A stretch of DNA of 36,852 nt. It comes from Halomicronema sp. CCY15110. Lineage in GTDB: Bacteria > Cyanobacteriota > Cyanobacteriia > Phormidesmidales > Phormidesmidaceae. The stretch lies in contig NZ_JACSWC010000275.1 of the NCBI RefSeq assembly GCF_016888165.1, positions 1 to 36,852 on the forward strand. The letters run 5' to 3'. Each line of letters starts with the position of its first letter. The first letter of the stretch is position 1. This document shows, in pieces, positions 32,497 through 36,852 of the stretch. Under the pieces are notes generated by a model. That model was not told the origin of the DNA. It did not search any database and was given only the letters and a program-made list of their open reading frames with translations. The position numbers were made by a program, and so were the translations under genes.

Positions 32497-33321
32497 TTAG
32501 GCAAGCGTTAAAATTTCTACACCTTCCTCAGTCACAACAATAGTGTGTTCAAACTGAGCAGAGAGTTTTTCGTCCTTCGTAATCACAGTCCACCCGTCCG
32601 CGAGAAATGTAAGCTCACAAGTCCCTTCGTTTAGCATCGGTTCAACCGTAAAAACCATTCCTGGGCGCAGCTTTAACCCACTGCCTCGTTTGCCATAGTG
32701 AGGAATTTGTAGTTCTGTATGCATTTGCCTGCCAATGCCATGGCCAACCATATCTCGAACAACTGAGAATCCACTTGCCTCGGCATAGGCTTGAATGGCC
32801 GCACCAATATCACCAATTCTTGCCCCAGGCTTGATTTCAGCAATCCCCCGCATCATCGATTCTCGAGTCGCTTCAACTAATTTGCGGGCGGTTGCGGATA
32901 CCGGACCCACTAGAAATGTTCTCGATGTGTCGCCATGGTAGCCTGCCAGCCTGAGGGTCACATCGATATTGATGATATCCCCGTCTTTGAGGATTTGCTT
33001 TGGGTTCGGTATTCCATGACAAACCACTTCATTAATGCTGGTGCAAATTGACCCGGTGAAAGGGGGATGGCCAGGAGGTGCGTAGCCAAGGGTGGCGCTG
33101 ATTGCACCATGAGCTTGCATCCAACGCGCCGCCTCATCATTTAAAGCTTGCGTACTCATTCCAGGCTGCACCATTGGCTCAAGATGATTGAGGAGATTTG
33201 CCGCAAGCTGTCCCACCCGCCGCATCTTGTCTAATTCTCTAGCCGAAAGCAAGACCAGCCCTGAGTTAATGGGGGCTTGTACACAATTTCCGGTGATTGA
33301 AAGCAAATTTTGATGGTTCAT
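32497..33321 (-). CDS. map: Methionine aminopeptidase, type I
   Basis: Removes the N-terminal methionine from nascent proteins. The 274 aa metalloprotease shows the five metal ligands in order: NIDVTLRLAGYHGDTSRTF (two Asp), GHGIGRQMHTE (His), FTVEPMLNEG (Glu) and QFEHTIVVTEEG (Glu). A 25-residue N-terminal extension precedes the core, which begins at LLSARELDKMRR. The chromosome should carry an essential copy, so this is likely an accessory one. Its start faces a plus-strand ribbon-helix-helix gene across a 49-bp palindrome. Confidence 0.93.
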   Translation of the reverse strand: MNHQNLLSITGNCVQAPINSGLVLLSARELDKMRRVGQLAANLLNHLEPMVQPGMSTQALNDEAARWMQAHGAISATLGYAPPGHPPFTGSICTSINEVVCHGIPNPKQILKDGDIINIDVTLRLAGYHGDTSRTFLVGPVSATARKLVEATRESMMRGIAEIKPGARIGDIGAAIQAYAEASGFSVVRDMVGHGIGRQMHTELQIPHYGKRGSGLKLRPGMVFTVEPMLNEGTCELTFLADGWTVITKDEKLSAQFEHTIVVTEEGVEILTLA

Positions 33322-33335
33322 GGATTAAAGCCTCG

Positions 33336-33384
33336 TTCTATCATGCTGGGCCATGCTAGCACAGCATGGCCCAGCATGATAGAA
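33336..33384. promoter_or_regulatory. 22-bp-arm perfect palindrome between divergent map and RHH genes
   Basis: The arms at 33336-33357 and 33363-33384 are perfect inverted copies around a 5-bp loop (AGCAC); the arm core is ATCATGCTGGGCCATGCT. It lies 15 bp upstream of the map start and 54 bp upstream of the chosen RHH start. It could be an operator for the RHH protein, an mRNA hairpin, or a small palindromic repeat element. Confidence 0.55.
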
Positions 33385-33437
33385 GACGGGCCATTGTTGG
33401 TATCTTAGAGGTAGGTAAAGCGCAAGCGAGACTTAAA

Positions 33438-33623
33438 ATGGGCGGTAAAACAGATTTAGAGCGAGTGGTTGCTTACATTCCTGCTGAGCGTAAACAAGAA
33501 CTGGAGGAATGGGCACAGACTGATGAACGATCTGTCTCCTGGCTGGTGGCAAAATTAATTGATAAGGCTTTGCAAGAACGCCAACAACAGCCAAGTACCT
33601 CAAAAAGTTTGCTGCACCACTAA
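33438..33623 (+). CDS. Small ribbon-helix-helix-like DNA-binding protein
   Basis: The 61 aa protein (MGGKTDLERVVAYIPAERK, then WAQTDERSVSWLVAKLIDKAL) has the beta-strand plus two-helix layout of CopG/Arc-type ribbon-helix-helix repressors. Such proteins regulate plasmid copy number or toxin-antitoxin genes. The start at 33438 is preferred over ATG 33366, which lies inside the palindrome and would add 24 residues of unlikely sequence; GCGAG precedes the preferred start. No toxin partner is seen. It may bind the palindrome upstream. Confidence 0.55.
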   Translation: MGGKTDLERVVAYIPAERKQELEEWAQTDERSVSWLVAKLIDKALQERQQQPSTSKSLLHH

Positions 33624-33701
33624 TCAGCAAACCTTTAGTATCTACAGAAGCATTAATGTCCGTTTCTTTTGTAGATAGAGTATTCAATTCTGCCCCTTAG
33701 G

Positions 33702-34622
33702 CTATTGCCGATCTTCTTCCGCAGGCAATGCATCAATGGATTGCAAAATAGCGCGTGTAATTGCCTCTCGTTTATAGAGGTCGTCTAGTCGGTTTGGCGT
33801 GTCTATATTGAGAGCGAAGAACACAGGACCGGTTGGCCACTCGACCCACCCGACCCACCAGCCCCAGCGCCCTTCCCAGCCAGTTTTAGCCCGTAGAATC
33901 CAATCCCGCTCTGCTTCAACGATCATCATATCCTTGACTAATCGTTGGTGCTCAACCCTAAAGGGAAGTTCATTCTGATACAGCTTTTGTAGAAAATGAA
34001 TTTGCTCTTGTGCCGAGATTGCTAACGCTCCATCAATCCAATAAGCACCTTCGCGAGTACTTGGGTCTGCGTTGCCGTAATCAATTTGCGTCAGATACTC
34101 TCTTGCTTTCGCTTCTCCGATTTCGGCAGCAAAAATTTCGTAAACCCAAACGGCTGAATTTCGCATCGCTGAGCGCAAAGTTTGGTCTTGATTGTGTGGA
34201 GCGAAGTCCCTCTCCACTCCATCCCACTCAAAAACTTGAAATTCATCACGAACAACACCGGCATCGAGCGCAAAGAGAGAATGCGGAATCTTAAACGTTG
34301 ATGCTGGGGAATAAGCTGTATCAGCCCGTTCCTGGTCGTAGACCCACAGCTGCTGAGCACCTCCGCGCTGATCCAATACGACAATAGTTCCTTGTGCCTC
34401 AACGCGGTCGAAGAAACTAGCCCAATCCGGTCGCTCTTGCCGTTCTAAAATGTTTTGAGACCTATTATCTAAGGTAATCAAATTGCTTACATTAGGCTGC
34501 TGTGAAATCTGCGAAATATGCGGTCTATTACTAATCGATATTTTTGCTGATATAGGTGAAACTAGAAATATTCCTGTGCTGCTTGCGACTAAAGCACTAA
34601 ACAAAAGGAAACGATGGTTCAT
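33702..34622 (-). CDS. Class D (OXA-type) beta-lactamase
   Basis: Serine hydrolase that opens beta-lactam rings, exported to the periplasm. The 306 aa protein has a signal peptide (MNHRFLLFSALVASSTGIFLVS) and all class D motifs: PASTFKIPHS with nucleophile Ser108 and carboxylatable Lys111, SAV (156-158), DYGN (YGN 182-184), YWIDGAL (Trp195) and KTGW (KTG 246-248). A 45-residue linker precedes the domain, longer than in clinical OXA enzymes. The start lacks a strong Shine-Dalgarno. It converges with the RHH gene and has a 40-bp palindrome upstream. Intrinsic OXA-type enzymes do occur in environmental bacteria. Confidence 0.92.
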   Translation of the reverse strand: MNHRFLLFSALVASSTGIFLVSPISAKISISNRPHISQISQQPNVSNLITLDNRSQNILERQERPDWASFFDRVEAQGTIVVLDQRGGAQQLWVYDQERADTAYSPASTFKIPHSLFALDAGVVRDEFQVFEWDGVERDFAPHNQDQTLRSAMRNSAVWVYEIFAAEIGEAKAREYLTQIDYGNADPSTREGAYWIDGALAISAQEQIHFLQKLYQNELPFRVEHQRLVKDMMIVEAERDWILRAKTGWEGRWGWWVGWVEWPTGPVFFALNIDTPNRLDDLYKREAITRAILQSIDALPAEEDRQ

Positions 34623-34660
34623 AATGCTATCTTGTCACGATAAAAAGTCTTCGCTCTACG

Positions 34661-34700
34661 CACAAGCGACAGCACTGGCTAGCCAGTGCTGCCGCTTGTG
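34661..34700. repeat. 40-bp palindrome between RidA and the beta-lactamase
   Basis: CACAAGCGACAGCACTGGCT and its mirror AGCCAGTGCTGCCGCTTGTG meet without a loop; one of 20 pairs is mismatched (A34669). No T-run follows on either strand. It ends 7 bp from the RidA stop and may end that transcript or act on the beta-lactamase promoter. Confidence 0.5.
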
Positions 34701-34706
34701 TGAAAT

Positions 34707-35108
34707 TCATGGAACTATTGCAGTAACGCGGATTTCAATTCGCATCGTTGGTAGCCCAAGCGCCGCAACGCCGATTTGTGTCCAAATTGGGGCGTGATTG
34801 GGCATGTAATGGCGATATAGCCTGACCATTACCTCGTTAACTTCTGGAGGCAACCCGCCAGCATGGTAAGAATTGACATGGACAACATGCTCCCAACCCG
34901 CCCCGGCAGTTGCCAAAGTTCGCTCTACGTTGCGAAACGCCTGAGCAATCTCGTTCGCCAGCAATTCGGGAATTTGTAGATCGTCATCCCAACCGCCCTG
35001 GCCTGATGTCTCCACGCGATCGCCAATTTTGACCGCTTGCGAGTAATGCAAGTTATCCAGCATATATTTCCCATAACCGGGGGTGACAAAAAATTCGGGC
35101 TTATGCAT
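34707..35108 (-). CDS. RidA/YjgF/YER057c-family protein
   Basis: The 133 aa protein is of the RidA superfamily, whose members deaminate reactive enamines/imines formed by PLP enzymes or act as related hydrolases. The typical order is present: SQAVKIGDRVETSGQGGWD, QAFRNVERTLATAGAGWEHVV, and the C-terminal MRIEIRVTAIVP with the conserved Arg-x-x-Ile-Glu-like segment. The start is supported by AAAGGA. AraC-type element copy 6 lies 160 bp upstream and AraC paralogue 3 just beyond, so it is a likely regulon member. Confidence 0.88.
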   Translation of the reverse strand: MHKPEFFVTPGYGKYMLDNLHYSQAVKIGDRVETSGQGGWDDDLQIPELLANEIAQAFRNVERTLATAGAGWEHVVHVNSYHAGGLPPEVNEVMVRLYRHYMPNHAPIWTQIGVAALGLPTMRIEIRVTAIVP

Positions 35109-35266
35109 GGTGTTCCTTTGTGGGTAGTTAGAAGACGATTAGAGATAGGCGCATCAACGGGTAAGGTCTGGGTCGCTCCCAGTTCTCATCACACCTCTCC
35201 ACAGAAGTGCGATCAAGCGTCGAAACTATCAATCTTGGCGACACAGCCACTCGCTTTACTCTCTGA

Positions 35267-35326
35267 AGTGTAGTGAGCCCCAATGCTTGACTTCTTTCAG
35301 ATTCTTACGGTGCTTTATCAGATTCT
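35267..35326 (-). promoter_or_regulatory. AraC-type promoter element, copy 6 (upstream of RidA)
   Basis: Minus-strand half-sites AGAATCTGA (35318-35326) and AGAATCTGA (35297-35305), identical and 21 bp apart, then exactly 24 bp to TACACT (35267-35272). It separates AraC paralogue 3 from the RidA gene. Confidence 0.75.
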
Positions 35327-35333
35327 TAATTCG

Positions 35334-36227
35334 TTAACGAACTTGCTTGGGTGTCATTCCAGTGAGACGCTTGAACTGCTGTGTTAGATGGCTTTGGCTG
35401 GAGAAGCCGACTTGTAGGGCAATGTCTGCGATCGCCAAATCCGTTTTCATCAGCATCACTTTTGCTCGTTCTACCCGCTGTTGAATCACGTACTGATGGG
35501 GCGAAATTCCCATTACTTTCTTAAACAAGTTGGCAAAGTAAGTCGGGCTGATATTAACAACGCTTGCCAGTTCTGCCAAGGATAAATCTTGATTCAAATG
35601 AGCGTGGATGTAATCGATCACCTGCTGCATTTGAACATGAGTTAAGCTACCGATTCTTAACGGAATGGATCGGGCTAGGGTCGAGTAGTGTCTTAATAGA
35701 TGAATGACTAGGGCTTGAGTGAGTGATTCGACATATAATTTCCCCATCATGCCGCCAGTCTGCAACTCAGCGAACAGCAGCATGCCAATCTGATGAAGTT
35801 GCAAGTCTTGCTGACCGAAACCATGCACAAGCTCGACCTGCTTTGAATCAATGTCAGAAGATTCCGCAACGTGTTGGATGAATTCCGGTTTTATGTGAAT
35901 GTGCAGTGGGGCGCAAATGACATCACTCATATCTGGAGCTTGGCACCAATAGCTCGGTTGCCCAGCCGGAACCAAAAGGCTGTCTCCTCGGTGGAGGGTT
36001 GATTCATGCAGGCGATCGTCTCGTTTCTGAATTAAAGGGGCGAGATCTCCTGTATGAAAGTAGAACCAGTGATCGGATAGAGCAGGAAGCTCCATTTCAA
36101 ACGCTGAAGCAGGACTTTGACACTGCTCAACCAAAACGCTGTCCCAGTTCATTTGTCGACTGGAGAACATCAGCGTTTTATTCACCTGTTGGCTGAGTTC
36201 GAGCGAGTTGAGCAGGTTGCTAGCCAT
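35334..36227 (-). CDS. AraC-family transcription regulator, paralogue 3
   Basis: The 297 aa protein, like the other two, has a divergent sensor half (GDSLLVPAGQPSYWCQAPDMS, with a short local insertion relative to the others) and a conserved C-terminal double helix-turn-helix (NISPTYFANLFKKVMG, GFSSQSHLTQQFKRLTG). The start at 36227 (MASNLLNSLELSQ) matches the paralogues. Its 5' flank is nearly identical to that of paralogue 2, including TTTTGCATTTGCAAAA, showing that whole cassettes were duplicated. Probable target: the RidA gene downstream. Confidence 0.9.
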   Translation of the reverse strand: MASNLLNSLELSQQVNKTLMFSSRQMNWDSVLVEQCQSPASAFEMELPALSDHWFYFHTGDLAPLIQKRDDRLHESTLHRGDSLLVPAGQPSYWCQAPDMSDVICAPLHIHIKPEFIQHVAESSDIDSKQVELVHGFGQQDLQLHQIGMLLFAELQTGGMMGKLYVESLTQALVIHLLRHYSTLARSIPLRIGSLTHVQMQQVIDYIHAHLNQDLSLAELASVVNISPTYFANLFKKVMGISPHQYVIQQRVERAKVMLMKTDLAIADIALQVGFSSQSHLTQQFKRLTGMTPKQVR

Positions 36228-36249
36228 AGAATTTGTCTCTACCGATATT

Positions 36250-36265
36250 TTTTGCATTTGCAAAA
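36250..36265 (-). promoter_or_regulatory. TTTTGCA palindrome in the conserved AraC leader, copy B
   Basis: Identical to the 16 bp at 28281-28296 and at the same distance from the AraC start. The surrounding flank (to about 36355, ending at GCCAGCGATCGCG) is also shared with paralogue 2, so conservation may reflect recent duplication as much as function. Confidence 0.45.
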
Positions 36266-36435
36266 TAAATACTTTCTAGCCCAAATCCGGTACGACAGCG
36301 TTTATTAGTCAGGAGTCATATATAGCAGCTCACGTACCCTAGCATGAGCCAGCGATCGCGCCAGAATCGTTTTCCTCTAAGTTGTGGGGCAAGTGCCTCA
36401 TAAACGTGGGCCAACTGCGTCATCTTACCGAGCAG

Positions 36436-36852
36436 TGAAGTGGACCCCAGCGCTTAGACAACTTGGAAGGGTAACTAAGCTCTGAAAGATCGATACCCGT
36501 GCTACTGCTTTTCGAGAATTATGCAGTGGTCGCATAATACACCTCATCTGGGGTTTGATACTTTAACGATTGATGGGGACGGTATTGGTTGTACCACTGA
36601 AACCAGTCATTCACCTCCTGAGCCAAGTGTTGGCCATCGTCAAAGGCCTTGAGATAAATCAGTTCCCACTTCACGGAGCGCCCCAAGCGTTCAATGAAGA
36701 TAGTGAACCGTCATGCGACGGCGGCCATAGAAGGGCGTTTTCAGATACTGTTCGTCAATCAGCCGCAGCAACGTACATTCCTCGTCAGTCGGACCCACGG
36801 GGTGATAATACAGACTCGAACGGCTCACTCCGAGGAGCTGGCACTGCCGCAC
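36436..36852 (-). mobile_element. IS3-family element remnant, right end (continues beyond window)
   Basis: TGAAGTGGACCCC at 36436 resembles IS3-group terminal repeats (TG...GACCCC). The transposase remnant follows on the minus strand. The other terminus lies outside the window. Confidence 0.6.
36519..36852 (-). pseudogene. IS3-family OrfB transposase with internal deletion
   Basis: The upstream part reads VRQCQLLGVSRSSLYYHPVG and then LLRLIDEQYLKTPFYGRRRM, the N-terminal region of IS3 OrfB. Near 36700 it jumps to FIERLGRSVKWELIYLKAF and then NQYRPHQSLKYQTPDEVYY, the C-terminal end. The integrase core with the first two catalytic Asp residues is missing, and the two parts are in different frames. 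The stop is at 36519. Not functional. Confidence 0.82.

Noticed and set aside
33366-33437. Longer start for the RHH gene
   Set aside because: The ATG lies inside the palindrome arm and the added 24 residues lack RHH character.
1-36852. CRISPR array
   Set aside because: No series of regularly spaced direct repeats with unique spacers was found; the recurring AraC elements are dispersed promoters.

Overview
The window reads as accessory, probably plasmid or chromid, DNA of a cyanobacterium. The evidence is the frequent HIP1 octamer GCGATCGC, a ParA/ParB partition cassette, several small proteins of a type carried by cyanobacterial plasmids, a second (plasmid-type) topoisomerase I and remnants of at least three insertion-sequence families. 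The genus cannot be fixed from sequence alone; a filamentous cyanobacterium is a guess.

Layout. 1-0.8 kb: right part of an IS1-family element that cuts off the 3' end of a PP-loop ATPase (PAPS-reductase-like) gene. 1.5-3.5 kb: parB and parA on the minus strand, with a 20-bp palindrome (TACCCAAAACGTTTTGGGTA) once upstream of parA, where it extends to 28 bp, and once inside parB. 3.5-3.9 kb: a decayed tRNA-like cluster. 4.0-5.5 kb: three plasmid-type hypothetical genes. 5.9-10.6 kb, plus strand: an MFS transporter, topoisomerase IA, and a coiled-coil/winged-helix protein preceded by an operator-like inverted repeat.

11.0-14.0 kb: a compact minus-strand operon of FAD monooxygenase, alpha/beta hydrolase and a 2,5-dihydroxypyridine dioxygenase (NicX-like, with the iron ligands in place). 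It looks like the middle steps of aerobic nicotinate/pyridine breakdown, which is unexpected in a phototroph. 14.1-15.0 kb: a dead IS5-type transposase. 15-19 kb: an NmrA-like reductase and small membrane or secreted proteins. 19.1-22.9 kb: a GC-rich secreted S15-type hydrolase and two CPBP membrane proteases.

23-36.3 kb is the most striking part. Three close paralogues of one AraC-family regulator, plus fragments of two more, are interleaved with short-chain dehydrogenases, NmrA-like reductases, a chloroperoxidase-like hydrolase, RidA, a lipoprotein and a class D beta-lactamase. The same cis element occurs six times on the minus strand: two AGAATCTGA half-sites 21 bp apart, then (in four copies) exactly 24 bp to a TACACT/TACATT -10 box. 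Five copies lie in front of a target gene. This looks like a modular stress or detoxification regulon that has grown by duplication of regulator-plus-promoter cassettes, leaving broken cassettes behind. A TetR gene with its own pair of operators sits inside it. The window ends in an internally deleted IS3-family element.
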